A DNA stretch of 64,000 bases from the NCBI RefSeq assembly GCF_029633865.1, contig NC_079216.1, positions 18,072,505 through 18,136,504 on the forward strand. Direction: 5' to 3'. Shown in pieces: positions 52,362-63,971 of the stretch. This DNA comes from Lampris incognitus (lineage: Eukaryota > Chordata > Actinopteri > Lampriformes > Lampridae). The notes below the pieces were generated by a model that saw only the letters and a list, made by a program, of their open reading frames with translations, was not told the origin of the DNA and did not search any database. Within the stretch, counting starts at the first letter, position 1; every line of letters begins with the position of its first letter. Made by a program: the position numbers and the translations under genes.

Positions 52362-53557
52362 TTCTGTCATGGTTGCTCTTCTTTTTCGACGACCAAACTT
52401 CATTCCTCCTCTGATTATGAATAAAGAATGATTTACATCTAATACCACCTGGCAAAGACCAGTGGTGGTGCTGTGTGTGCGCTGGCCAGGATAAAAGGGT
52501 CTGCCTGGACTCTGGAGGAGGAGATAAAGCAGACAGTGATCATGAATGGAAAGTCCCAGCCAAATGATCCTGCCCTTCTTTTCAGCTTGGCTCCCAAAGG
52601 TCTGAATGGATTGAAGAGTTGCAACATAGTACTTGACCCAGATAAGTTTTTCTACGAGTGGGGGAAAAACCCAGCCTGGCTGGCTGCAAACGGGGACTGT
52701 GATTTGCTCTGCCTCCACAAATACTTCGTCTAACAGTTCTGCTCGCTCGTCTGGAGGAGTCTGAAGTGATCACTCACATTTTGTTTCCTCGGTATGGTTT
52801 ACCAGTGAGAACCCCATGTTTCCAGGCTCTTTAGGGGTTACAGACTGTGATGGCGATAGCTGTTTGTCCTTGTTCTCTTACAGTTGTTCACCACACTATG
52901 AAGAGTTATCAATCCCTGCTTTTTTTTGTCGGCCGGGGCCGGTGCTGTGAAGCCAGTGTGAATGTCACAGTGAACAGAAAATGTAAGAATTCATTTAGGC
53001 ACACTTGGTAAACCTATTTCATGCAGCTGTCCAAATTTAATTAGGTTTCATATCAGCTCCAATGGATTGTGCGCTCACTAATCCTCCTTAATCTGTAGTG
53101 CTCAGTGCTGCTCTCTAACAGAAAGGTTGCTTCATCCGCCCAAGGTTCACTCCTTCACCTTTCTCCAGAGCTCTTCCTTTGTCTGCTGTCAGGTACAATT
53201 ATTTAAGTTCGGGTGCACCTCACTTTTGTGAGATTTAAGAACATCTGTTCCAGGTAATGCTCGCAGTCCTGTGGGTTTTTTAATGTCGACACACATTACT
53301 GCAGAGTTGCTGCTTTTTTTCTGGAAAATAAACGGAGCAGTGCGTTTCCTTTGAAACGTGAAAACAAGTTGAACATCAACCTTTCGGGCTGGTTTCTCTG
53401 GCTTTTGTAGAGTTTGTTGATGACAAGAAAGCTCCACCGTTTGAACGACATTCCTTCTGATATGGAAGCAAAACTTAGTTTAAAACGTAAAGTCTTACCT
53501 AAGTTCAAGTTAACTTTGTTTACTAAACAATAATGTCGTTGAGAATGGTGATTATCG
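52362..53557. other. Intron 3 sequence without recognised gene
   Basis: One 86-codon frame (52473-52733, NGKSQPNDPALLFSLAPKGL) has no homology I recognise. Its start codon context and lack of splice or promoter signals give no support for a gene; it could be an unlisted repeat fragment. Confidence 0.45.
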
Positions 53558-53998
53558 AGGGTGTCCGGGTAGCGTGGTGGTCTATTCTATTGCCCACCAA
53601 CACGGGGCTGTCTGGTTCAAATCCCCGTGTTACCTCAGGCTGGGTCGGGCGTCCCTACAGACACAATTAGCCATGTCTGCGGATGGGAAGCCGGATGTGG
53701 GTATGTGTCCTGGTCGCTGCACTAACACCTCCTCTACTTGGTTGGGGTGCCTGGTCAGAGGGGAGGGGGAACTGAGGGGAATAGCGTGACCCTCCCATGC
53801 GCTACGTCCCCCTGGCGAAACTCCTCACTGTCAGGTGAAAAGAAGTGGCTGGTGACTCCACATGTATCGGAGGAGACATGTGGTAGTCTGCAGCCCCCTC
53901 CGGATTGGCAGAGAGGGTGGAGCAGCTCGGAAAAGTGGTGTAATTGGCCGGATACAGTTGGGGAGCATAAAGGGGGGAACCCCCCCCCCAAAAAAAGA
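53558..53998 (+). repeat. SINE family A, full length
   Basis: Head GTGTCCGGGTAGCGTGGTGG, B-box-like GGTTCAAATCCC, body to ATACAGTTGGGGAGCATAAA and a C/A-rich end. Confidence 0.92.
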
Positions 53999-54117
53999 GA
54001 ATGGTGAATATGCCAAGAGATGGAAATGAAGAGCCATTTTTCTTTTCTACAAATGGTCAGACTTTAGTGTAGAGCAGTGCTTTTCACTCTCACCCTCAGG
54101 TACCTCCAATACCTTTT

Positions 54118-54240
54118 TTTTTATCCTGCCAAGTAGTTCATTACATTCTCCTGTCATTCCAGCTATTCTAGCCACCTAATCAGGAAGGTGTTAGACTTGG
54201 AACAGCAGTTGAATGTAATGAACTACTTGGCAGGATAAAA
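54118..54240. mobile_element. Hairpin-forming non-autonomous element (hAT MITE-like)
   Basis: About 30-bp perfect inverted arms, TTTTATCCTGCCAAGTAGTT... at 54118-54148 and its complement at 54211-54240, with a 62-bp loop. The context (GCAGTGCTTTTCACTCTCAC at 54074) resembles the CAGTGGTTCTCAA start of fish hAT-type MITEs. Confidence 0.65.
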
Positions 54241-54545
54241 GATCCAGCGGTGCTGGTGGTCTCTGATAACCGGACAAAACCTTCCCCATCCCTCCTTGAT
54301 TAATAAAATGAAATTCTCTCTGAATAAACGCTTCCCCTCCACCACCGCTTTCTTCCAACTCCATCTCCATTATGTTCTCCAATCCTATAAAACGTGACTT
54401 GGGACATTTCTTACAAATTGACTTCAGTGTTCTCGTGTCCTTCACAAGTCTAACAGATATTGATAATGGGCACAATAGTTTTAGTCTATAGAGCCTGACA
54501 TGGGAGTGAATTTTCATGTCTCGATGCCAAGGCTCGGTAAAAAAA
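54241..54545 (-). pseudogene. Possible Penelope-like retroelement C-terminal fragment
   Basis: A minus-strand open stretch contains CKKCPKSRFIGLENI and a GGGGEAFIQREFHFINQGGMGK segment reminiscent of the ending of Penelope-like elements, where a Gly-rich turn precedes LLQREAYWI. The match is by pattern memory only. From 54546 to 55470 I see no other gene; a C-run lies at 55042-55053. Confidence 0.3.
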
Positions 54546-55470
54546 AATTCTCCCATCTCGTTACACTCACAGAATTAATAGTGAAATTGACTCCCGTGCA
54601 TGGGAATCCTGCAACTCACATGATTCCCAACCAGATGTCAGGCTAGAGTATCTAGAGACAGTTTGCAGAAGTGGATATACCCTGCTGGATTCACTTTGAT
54701 AAGTTGGGTTGAATTTTACGTGCATCATGATGAGCGCAAACTGCCCTTTATTCACGTCACATTCAACGGTAACATATCAATATTTTTTTTTCTGATTAAC
54801 TTATTCAGAACATTGCATTCAGTTACTGTTGCTGTTTTAGAGATTTATTTCAGTGGGGTTGAATTGCACAAGCTAATTGCAACACATTTGGATAGCTCCT
54901 CCTATGCCTAGACCGCTGCACCAAATTAACTGAACACACCTGTGTCTGTGCTTGGATATGGTCTGAGCTGGCGGAGGTCTACACACAATCCCAAGCCAAA
55001 GTGGACTCCAAAATTTTACTTGGCCAGTGGATCTACATTAACCCCCCCCCCCCCAGTTGTTCTATTAAACCCATCCCTGTGCAAGAGGGTTGCTGTCGAG
55101 CCACAACGTTACCAAACAGGTGCAGGTGGGGAAAATTCATATTGCACCCAAGGAAACTGCCAGTCAGCCTGCATTTGTGCCAACATGAAAATAGAGCCCT
55201 GTCTGTCAATTTACCAAATCCCCCTCTGTCGCATGTATACAATGCATTTCAACATATCAATAAATTAGGATGTTGTTCAGGACATCCACTGTGATCTTCC
55301 ACTTTAGTACTGTTTGATTGGTTAAGTAAGTTTAGTTATAAGGGTACAAATATTAATGTTTAGGCATTACATTTGGAATGGTTAGTTTAGGCATGGGTTT
55401 AGTATAGTTAAAGTCAGATTAAAGATCCGGGAGGCTGGTTGTTAAAGCCTTACCGGCCAACGCATTCATT

Positions 55471-55835
55471 CTGGGTGGCACAGTGGCCCAGTGGTTAGCA
55501 CTGTCACCACAGAGCAAGAAGGTCCAGGGTTCAAACCCCGGTGTTGTCCAACCTTGGGGGCAATCCCAGGTCGTCCTCTGTGTGGAGTTTGTAGGTTCTC
55601 CCCCTGTCTGCATGGGTTTTCTCCAGGTGCTCTGGTTTCCTCCCACCATCAAAATGACATGCATGTTAGGGTTAATACTCCTGTCTGTGCCCTTGACCGA
55701 GGCATGGAAAGAAGAACTGGAGTTGGTCCCCGGGTAGTGCATGGCGGCTGCCCACTGCTCCTAGCTATGCAGCTAGGATGGATTAAATACAGAGAGGAAT
55801 TTCCCTATAGGGATTAATAAAATATCTCAAAATCA
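55471..55835 (+). repeat. tRNA-derived SINE, family E (HE1/DANA-like vertebrate SINE)
   Basis: Head GGTGGCACAGTGGCCCAGTG and GGTTCAAACCCC. The conserved central stretch has GTGTGGAGTTTGTAGGTTCT, and the tail GGGATTAATAAAATATC resembles an L2-type 3' end. 55836-56570 holds no recognised gene. Confidence 0.88.
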
Positions 55836-56643
55836 ACCAAAAAAAATTATATAATCCACGTTCATTTTAAATTTGGGTTAAACATAGATGCCTCAGCAGA
55901 TGTTTCCTATCACATCCTCATTCATCGATACATTGGCGTGCAACGTATTTTGGGACCTTCATATATGTTGTATTCAAACTTGTTGTCTGTGAGACTAGTT
56001 TGTCCCCTGAGGGCCAGTTTAAAATTCATTGACACGAGGAAATTAAAGCTTCATCCTGCTGCTTTGCCTGTCTGAGGTCCCGTCTGGGGTTTCCTTCTCC
56101 AAATCAGTTCGCCATCACCATCACCAGCTAATATGACAACATTTCATCCAGAGTGTCCATTTGAAGACCATCTGATGAAGAATGCCATACAAGCTGAAAA
56201 CCCACAAAGACTTCTGCTCTGAGGGACCTGCCACGCTGGCATCTTGGTTGCTGCTGGCTTACTCAATGAGTGCTTTAGTGTGAGCTTGTGTTGAGAAAGA
56301 AGCATCACCAATGAGTTTAGCAGGGCATTAATTGATCATTCATTTCATGGATATGGTCTTGTTACTTTTGTATCTTGCTAGTAATTCGAAAGAGCCAGTC
56401 TATCCAAGAAAGCTCTATCCTGGGAATATCACCATGCTCTCTTCTACTTTTTTTGAAAATGAACGTCAGACTTAATATCTGAGTTTTGCTGCCACTTCTC
56501 TTCTTCGGCTTTTTTTAAACAGAATTCTGGTTTGCTTAAGCGGCTACAAGTAGACACGACTCTGAAGGACGTATCCATCGTCAAACTGCAATGGCCCTTC
56601 TTGAAAAACCAGAGACCTTAAAGATCCTCAGAAATGGAAGGTC

Positions 56644-57073
56644 GGGCATCCGGGTGGCAGGGTAGTCTATTCTGGTTGCCTACCAATATGGGGATCGCCG
56701 GTTCGAATCCCTGTGTTACCTCCGGCTTGGTCGGGCGTCCCTACAGGCACAATTGGCCGTGTCTGCGAGTGGAAAGCCGAATGTGGGTACGTGTCCTGGT
56801 CGCTGCACTAGCGCCTCCTCTGGTTGGTTGGGGCGCCTGTTTAGGGGGGAGGGGGAACTGGGGGGAATAGTGTGATCCTCCCACATGCTACATCCCCCTG
56901 GCGAAACTCCTCACTGTCAGGTGAAAAGAAGCGGCTGGCGACTCCACATGTATCGGAAGAGGCATGTGGTAGTCTGCAGCCCTCGCCGGATCTGCAAAGG
57001 GGGTGGAGCAGAGACCAGGACGGCTCGGAAGAGTGGGGTGCAAGTGCAATTGGGGAGAAAAGGGGGTTGGGGG
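56644..57073 (+). repeat. SINE family A, full length, with shared 5' flank
   Basis: Head GGGCATCCGGGTGGCAGGGT; tail GCAATTGGGGAGAAAAGGGG. Flank 56571-56643 matches 51878-51950 with few differences. 57074-57520 after it shows nothing recognisable. Confidence 0.9.
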
Positions 57074-57520
57074 ACAAATGAAAAGATGTTGAACGGGGAG
57101 GGTAGACTTGGCCAGAGGTGTCTGAGCGTTTTGAAACTAATACTCTGGTCGCGTCTCTGTCTTAGTTCACTGGATCATTCAAAATCCAACACAATCTGAG
57201 AACAAACGCAAAACATAAAACCCCTCTATTTTGGCTTTTGTCCTGGCTCTAGTGTGTAGTAAATGGTTCACTTTTACACAGAACAATCGTTTTATCTTAA
57301 AAAATTGACATAGTAGTATCTGTGTATTCTGTATCAATAAATTTCTGTATGTCTCTTCTCTGACATTAGCATTAATATTGGGTTTTAATTCAGTCAGCTC
57401 AAAAGATAGATGTTCTTTGTGCAGTTTAAAAATCATTAAAGCTTTTTGCAGATTTTAACGTGGACTTAATCTCTGAATAATGTGAAAGCATTAGATTGTA
57501 GTGAAAGAGAAATTTTTAGA

Positions 57521-57791
<271 letters not shown>

Positions 57792-58071
57792 AACAATACA
57801 TTAACACAAGGGTTTAGAGGTTCATTGGGTTTGGAACTATGGCAGAAGGAACAAAACTCCTTTTAAAGTGGCCTGTCTCCAGATGATGGACCTGTACCTG
57901 AGACCAGATGAAATCAGGTGAAGAACGGGGTGAGGGGGATCCTGAGTTATTGTTATTTCTCTACCTATCATGGCTTTGCTATTGAGGTGTGATAGGTTGG
58001 GGATGGGAAGGCCAATGATTTTGTATGCTTTGTGTGAGATGCGGATGAGCCAGTTCCTATTGGTGAATTTT

Positions 58072-58430
58072 TCCCCTTTTACTCCCCAATTGTATCCAGC
58101 CAATTACCCCACTCTTCTGCGCCGTCCCAGTCGCTGCTCCACCCCCTCCACCGATCTGGGGAGGGCTGCAGACTACCACATGCCTCGTCCGAGACATGTG
58201 GAGTCGCCAGCCGCTTCTTTTCACCTGACAGTGAGGAGTTTTGCCAGGGGGATGTGGCACGTGGGAGGATCATGCTATTCCCCCCAGTTCACCCTACCCC
58301 CTGAGCAGGCACCCATGACTGACCAGAGGAGGCACTAGTGCAGCGACCAGGACACATACCCACATCCGGCTTCCCATCCGCCAATTGTGTCTATAGGGAT
58401 GCCCAACCAAGCCGGAGGTAACACAGGGCT
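58072..58430 (-). repeat. SINE family A, minus strand
   Basis: Reverse complement of the body and tail. The tRNA-like head is lost or diverged after about 58430. 57792-58071 and 58431-58917 hold no recognised gene. Confidence 0.9.
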
Positions 58431-58917
58431 CGCTGGATCGCAGACTGTTAAGATGGTGAAGAAACAGGGGGAGCAGTACAGTAGTACAGGCTGAATTATA
58501 CTAGATTGTGTGTTTGAGGCGAGTAATCCATGCTACCAGGCACACATTGCCATGTTGAAGAAATAACAAAAAAAAAGGAATCCTAGTACTTCGGCTTTTA
58601 CACCATAGTGTATAGCTCATACCAACACAGAGTTCAGACATTTTCATTGTTGAGTCAGGGAGTTAGAGGTGAGAACTTCACAATATTACAAGAAACTCAG
58701 AACAATACAATCTTTTATTTTGTTGTGTCTTTGACATGATGAGAGATTTGGGCATCGAAGGCGACATTGCTCAACGACAGCCCCTATTTGTATTCCGTTC
58801 TGCATCTGATGGCTTGCAGTGTGTCATCATGAAAAGCCTGACAACAAATGAATCTGCCTGTCTCTGATAACTTTGAAACTTTTGATTAGTTTCTGTGAGG
58901 TTCTATAGGGGTTAAGT

Positions 58918-59935
58918 AAAGTCAACTTTATTTGTACAGCCCATTATCACAAATTACTAATTTGCCTCAGGGGGCTTTACAGCAACACAACATCCTGTCC
59001 TTAGACCCTCTCATCAGATAATGAACAACTCCCTAAAAAAAAACCTTTAACAGGGAGAAAAAATAGGAAGAAACCTCGGAGAGCAACAGAGGAGGGGTCT
59101 CTCTCCCAAGACGGACAATGGCAATGGATGTCGTGTTTACACAATTCACAGAATACAACATTGAAAGAGGATAACAGAATTATAATGGAATTATAAAATA
59201 TATGAAGAACATGATGAGGAGGATGCCAAGCAGTGTCCAGATGCCACGGGAACAGCCCAGGACCCAAGCCACACAATCACCGTCACGATGTAGACCTGGG
59301 AGGAGGACAGACTACATGTGCACACAGGGGAGACTCATCACACCATTCACATACACGGGAGAAGAGAAAGAAGACATCATTCATTGAGAGAGAAAAGACG
59401 TGAGAGAAGAGAACAGGTTGCAATAGTCAATAATCTATACTCTATAATCTCGTCGGCAGAAAAGTGGTTGGTAAATTCATTGAGACCTAAACTGACCCGC
59501 CATGCAGTATAGTTTGTGAAGCACTCAACTTAAAGACAACTAATTGTAGGCTAAGGCAATAAGATGAGCTTTAAGTTTGGATTTAAAGGACTCAACAGAC
59601 TGATTATCTGATGGCAGCAGGCAGGTTATTCCACAACAGCGGGGCCTGACAGGAAAAGGCCCCGTCACCATCTGACTTCTTTTTAACTTTGGGTACACAC
59701 AGGAGCCCTGTATTTTGAGAGCGAAGAGCTCGAGATGAACTGTACAGATCAGGGAGATCAGACAGGTATGATGGGGCAAGCCCATGTAGGATTTTATAAG
59801 TCAGCAGAAACACCTTGAGTTCTGATCTAACATGGATAGGAACCCAAAGAAGGAAGGCAAGAATTGGTGTAATTCTTGGGTTATATACCACATATTCTTT
59901 GGTTTGTTGAAGGGTAGATAGGAGCTTCATTTAGG
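58918..59935 (-). pseudogene. L2/Rex-like LINE 3' fragment
   Basis: Minus-strand frame 59930-59604 encodes the last reverse transcriptase part: RITPILAFLLWVPI, FLLTYKILHGLAPSYLSDL, SSRALRSQNTGLL and LLWNNLPAAIR. Then follows a long 3' UTR to about 58918 (CAACTTTATTTGTACAGCCC on the + strand). 5' truncated. The 59936-60384 stretch to exon 4 shows no gene. Confidence 0.85.
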
Positions 59936-60384
59936 TGGCTTACCTGCTTGTATGTCTGATGAGTGGATCAAACAATATACAGCAGAGTTGTGCCGCCCCT
60001 CCTCCATCACTCCATTGAGCGCTCTGCTGGGTAGGTTGGGGAGGAGGGTCCAGGGGGTTGCTGGGCTTACAAATGCACAAAGTAAACTTATTTTCCAAAA
60101 TATCAGCTAAAATGATGATGGCGCATATTTCTCCCTCACCTCTAGCCAGTTGCCACCCTAAACTACTGTTTATGTTTCCTACACAAGTGGACATGATGTT
60201 GTGGATCTCATAACCATTACTAATCACTCTCATAGTGTTCTATGAGGCAGTCTTGTGAGAAAAAACCCTTTCCATGAAGTATTACATTCATTATGAAAAG
60301 TATTACTAAACTATTCACATTTATCTAACTATTCATTCATTTTTTAGGTTTCTTTTTGATGTATGTATGCTTCTGTACTTGCAG

Positions 60385-60494
60385 TACTGGACAGATTACT
60401 ACTTGCAATGGAACATGTCTGACTACCCGGGGGTGACCAATGTCCGGTTCCCTGATAACCAGATCTGGAAGCCTGACATCCTGCTGTACAACAG
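60385..60494 (+). CDS. chrna7: Nicotinic receptor alpha7-type subunit, coding exon 4
   Basis: Acceptor TACTTGCAG and donor GTACCC enclose 110 nt, the known size of this exon. It encodes [20 protein letters not shown] followed by [16 protein letters not shown], with two bases of the next codon (phase 2). NMS is a glycosylation sequon conserved in the family, and WKPDILLYN is loop A, whose Tyr lines the acetylcholine site. In the other frame-compatible reading the donor GT would be read through, so the splice is needed. Confidence 0.97.
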
Positions 60495-61129
60495 GTACCC
60501 TGGGGCCGCACCACTTGAGAAATGCCTGGATGGACTGCATTTAAATTCCTATCACTACAATTAACATTTGATATGGTGTTATATGGATAACTAAAACAAT
60601 ATCATACAATTATATTGACAAGGTACCATAGTGCCAAACTAAACACTGACACAAATAGTGCAGGAACATCAGTGCCTCTGCCAGACTTAACGTAATGCCA
60701 CAGTACATACTGACAAAGATGGTACACTGACAACAGTACTTCTAACAGACTAAGAATATCCACTTTAATTGTAGCTTTACAGGAAGTGTGGAGAGTGACC
60801 AGTGGGTCATTAGGTAATTCTTCTGAACAGGATGAGATACATGACATAAATTCTGAGCCTTGCAGAGCATCAATATAAATAATGAGGCTGAAATGAAGTG
60901 GAGGAGGAGGAGGAGAAGGAGGATTTTGGGAGGAGGAGAAGGGACACCAGAAGTCTCTCCCTTACTGGTACAATCTTTAGGTGAACTCTGTTGTTTTTAC
61001 AGAAAAAAGGTGAAAGGGTTTGGCTCCTGTTGGATCCAAGCTGTAGGGTCCAGTGCTTCATGGTACTTTTGAGACTGGGCGCAACATTCACTTGGTTCCA
61101 AGTTTTTCTTGTTCTTTGAGTTACAGTCA
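60495..61129. other. Intron 4, first part; purine-rich tract
   Basis: GGA/AGG-rich stretch at 60897-60950; no gene recognised. Confidence 0.5.
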
Positions 61130-61250
61130 GGCGGCACAGTGGTGCAGCGGTTAGTGCTGTCGCCTCACAGCAAGAATGTCTTGGGTTCGAGTCCTGGGGT
61201 AGTCCAGCCTTGGGGGTTGTCCCGGGTCATCCTCTGTGTGGAGTTTGTTA
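61130..61250 (+). repeat. SINE family E, head fragment
   Basis: GCGGCACAGTGGTGCAGCGG, GGTTCGAGTCCTGG and TCCTCTGTGTGGAGTTTGTT match 55471-55600; the rest is missing. Confidence 0.85.
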
Positions 61251-61748
61251 CAGTCCAGTAAACAAGCTCATTCTGCTGATACCTCTGGCATATCATCGCT
61301 GCAGGAAGTTTTTCACTGCAAAGGATATTAAATCCCAGTTAACAAATGCAAAACACTAGATGGGGTTGTGAGTCTCTCTCTCTCCGTCTGAGGCGCTCGA
61401 TCCACCGGCTACAGTGGATAAGGACAGCCTAGATGCTGAGTAACCGTTCTGATGGGCGTTAGCTCATTAACCAAGCTAGCTTCGATGAATAGTTTGATAT
61501 GCATCAATAGAAAGGTGGGTGGACCAAACAAAGACTCCACAGTTCTGTCAGGAGTATTGACCTGGCTAGATTTAATGAGTGGGGGCGAAGGTAGAGGCTA
61601 AGAGCTCGACTTTGAATCATTTACACTGCTATTAACTTCTAAAGGAAACTATATAAGGTCATTACAGCGTATTACAACTCTTGACTTGGCCTGTAAACCT
61701 TAATCCACTACAGTTAGGAGTCCTATCAACAAGTTCTGGGTTATATAG

Positions 61749-61800
<52 letters not shown>

Positions 61801-62116
61801 TGTGCATGCACGTACTGAGACAAGAATTTATGGCCCTGTTTTCTCATCAGAACTGCAAGGTTAGGTTTTATATGATGAAAAAACACTGATCGGCCTAACT
61901 GCTAACCTGTCAGTCTATCCGTCTTTCTTTCTGCCGTCAATCTTTCGTTCTGTCTTACTGTCCATCTTTATAGATACCTGTCTGTCTGTCTGTTTATGTC
62001 TTTCAATCGATTTCTCTGACTGTTGTTCATCTGTCTGTTTCTCCATCTGTGCCTGTCCGTCTATGTATTTACCTATCGTTCTACCCCCTCTATCTTTCTT
62101 TTTATCTGCATATCTA

Positions 62117-62147
<31 letters not shown>

Positions 62148-62183
62148 CTGTTAACCTGTCCATCCATCTGTCTGTCTCCACAG
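61251..62183. repeat. Intron 4, second part with (TG)n and pyrimidine tract
   Basis: (TG)n at 61751-61797. TCTG/CTAT/TC-rich DNA from 61915 to 62177 ends in a strong pyrimidine tract and CCACAG acceptor for exon 5. No gene on the other strand is supported. Confidence 0.7.
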
Positions 62184-62263
62184 TGCTGATGAGAGGTTTG
62201 ATGCCACCTTCCACACCAATGTCCTGGTTAACTCCTCAGGGTACTGCCAGTACCTTCCTCCAG
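62184..62263 (+). CDS. chrna7: Nicotinic receptor alpha7-type subunit, coding exon 5
   Basis: Acceptor CTCCACAG, donor GTAACG, 80 nt as in the family. The first base completes Ser with exon 4, then [19 protein letters not shown] and YCQYLPP, leaving one base (phase 1). NSS is the third conserved glycosylation sequon; the segment covers the beta5-beta6 region before the Cys-loop. No further coding exon is found up to 64000, so exon 6 lies outside the window. Confidence 0.97.
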
Positions 62264-62700
62264 GTAACGCTGCTAAGCCCTTCCCACTGCAAGATATAGA
62301 CCCTCCCATTGGTTAATAGGCTTTCCCAGACCAATTACATTTAACTCTGTGCTTGATTATTACATAAAAGGTCTTATAAATAAAGGCACTCGAGGTCAGC
62401 ATTTATACTGAGGGTAGACGTGGGCAACACAGAAGTGTGTAAAAAGAGACAGTATGTGATAGATTTGTTTCAACTTCACAGTTGTAGTTTCCCTGGAATT
62501 AAAAGAATAAACGTATAGAACCCCAGGTCACTAAAGTGTCCTGTAAAAAGAAAGTGGAGAGCTTTCGTTGAATTCATTTTACTTTAAAAATCTTGGTAAG
62601 CAGACAGACTGAGAGACACCAGATGACTTCATCCAATATGATGTATTAACCATCATGTCTTTATGCGTGATCAGTAATCCAGGTAAGGAAATCACAGAGG

Positions 62701-62762
62701 GTTGAATGAGTTCATCTGGACACATTTATTGAGATAAACGTGTCCAGATGAACTCATTCAAC
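62701..62762. repeat. Perfect 23-bp inverted repeat with 16-nt loop
   Basis: Arms GTTGAATGAGTTCATCTGGA(CAC) at 62701-62723 and the exact complement at 62740-62762. Intron 5; function unknown. Confidence 0.9.
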
Positions 62763-62890
62763 GCTCTGTATTAGCCATCATGTACTCCATTGAATATTTA
62801 TAAGCGATCAAATGGAATATGCATATGAAAATTGTATTTTAGCATACAAGTCAAGAATTCAGTATGTATAAACCAGTATATTCATACTGA

Positions 62891-62894
<4 letters not shown>

Positions 62895-62933
<39 letters not shown>

Positions 62934-63004
62934 TCATCATCACTTAAATATGTAGATGTTCATTAGCTATGCAGCTATCTATCTATCTAGCTAGCTAGCT
63001 AGCT
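62895..63004 (+). repeat. (TA)n, (TATC)n and (TAGC)n microsatellites
   Basis: TA units 62895-62931; ATCT then AGCT tetranucleotides 62973-63004, just before the SINE. Confidence 0.9.
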
Positions 63005-63010
63005 ATCATT

Positions 63011-63435
63011 ATCTCCCCAATTGTATGCGGCCAATTACCCCACTCTACCAAGCCTTCCCGGTCGCTGCCTGCTCCACCATCCTCTGCCGATCCGGGGAGG
63101 GCTGCAGACTACCACATGACACCCCCGATACATGTGGAGTCGCCAGCAGCTTCTTTTCACCTGACAGTGAGGAGTTTCACCAGGGGGACGTAGCGCGAGG
63201 GAGGATCACGCTATTCCCCCCAGTCCCCCCTCCCCCCAAACAGGCACCCCGACCGACTAGAGGAGGCGCTAGTGTAGTGACCAGGACACATACCCACATC
63301 TGGCTTCCAACCCGCAGACACGGCCAGTTGTGTCTGTAGGGACGCCCGACAAGCCGTAGGTAACACGGGGATTTGAACCGGGAATTTACCCATGTTGATA
63401 GACGACAGAATATATCACTACGCTACCCAGACACC
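63011..63435 (-). repeat. SINE family A, minus strand, full length
   Basis: Starts with the tail complement CTCCCCAATTGTATGCGGCC and ends with the head complement CGCTACCCAGACACC. Confidence 0.92.
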
Positions 63436-63455
63436 TTATCATTCTCTTTTGAAAA

Positions 63456-63971
63456 TCTATATATATAAAGCAAGAGTGTATGTTTGCTTAAAACTCCAGA
63501 AATACTCATTGTAAAACAAAAACAAAGTTATCTTTACAACCAGCACTTTCCAAGGATTGTACAGTTCAAAAAATATTTCAAAAACCAAGTAAAAAATTTG
63601 ATTTATTTGCGAAAGAGGCATTCCAACGATGCTTTGTGGAGATTTCCAGCAAGTCCTTCCAGTGGTCAAGGGAGGCACTACACCTAACATTGTCAATGCT
63701 ACCCTGAAGGCACGCAACGTGGTTTACCCTGAGGCACTTGAGCACTGAGTGATTAATACACACATTGGCAAAGAAGCTTGATGAATGGACTGAAAATTAT
63801 GACATTTGATAATTTTCGTTAATAACATTCGTTTATTCGACATTCGTTTATCACATGTATCATATGATAAATTATCCTATATTTCATCATCAATTATATC
63901 ATAAAGATCAGATCGTGTTGGTTGTTTTGGTGAGAACATTTTCCTCGGGCAACGCCGTGTAACTCTGCTAG
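63456..63971 (+). mobile_element. Non-autonomous Helitron with a Pif1-helicase fragment
   Basis: 5' TCTATATATATAAAGC directly after A (63455); 3' GGGCAACGCCGTGTAACTCT, then GCTAG ending 63971, followed by T (63972). These TC...CTAG ends in an A/T target with a GC-rich near-terminal stretch are Helitron hallmarks. A helicase fragment lies inside. Confidence 0.75.
63627..63748 (+). pseudogene. Pif1-like helicase fragment in the Helitron
   Basis: In frame from about 63627: TMLCGDFQQVLPVVKGGTTP then NIVNATLKARN, the conserved GDFxQxLPV motif of Helitron Rep/Hel helicases, ending at a stop at 63746-63748. Only about 40 residues of a domain normally many times longer; no replication-initiator (HUH) part. 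Confidence 0.75.

Noticed and set aside
52473..52733. 86-codon + strand frame in intron 3
   Set aside because: No homology recognised, no splice signals or promoter; kept only as a note in the region entry.
62915..63100. An exon 6 of chrna7 before the right edge
   Set aside because: I looked for the Cys-loop exon (CYIDVRWFPFD-like) on the + strand to 64000 and found only repeats.
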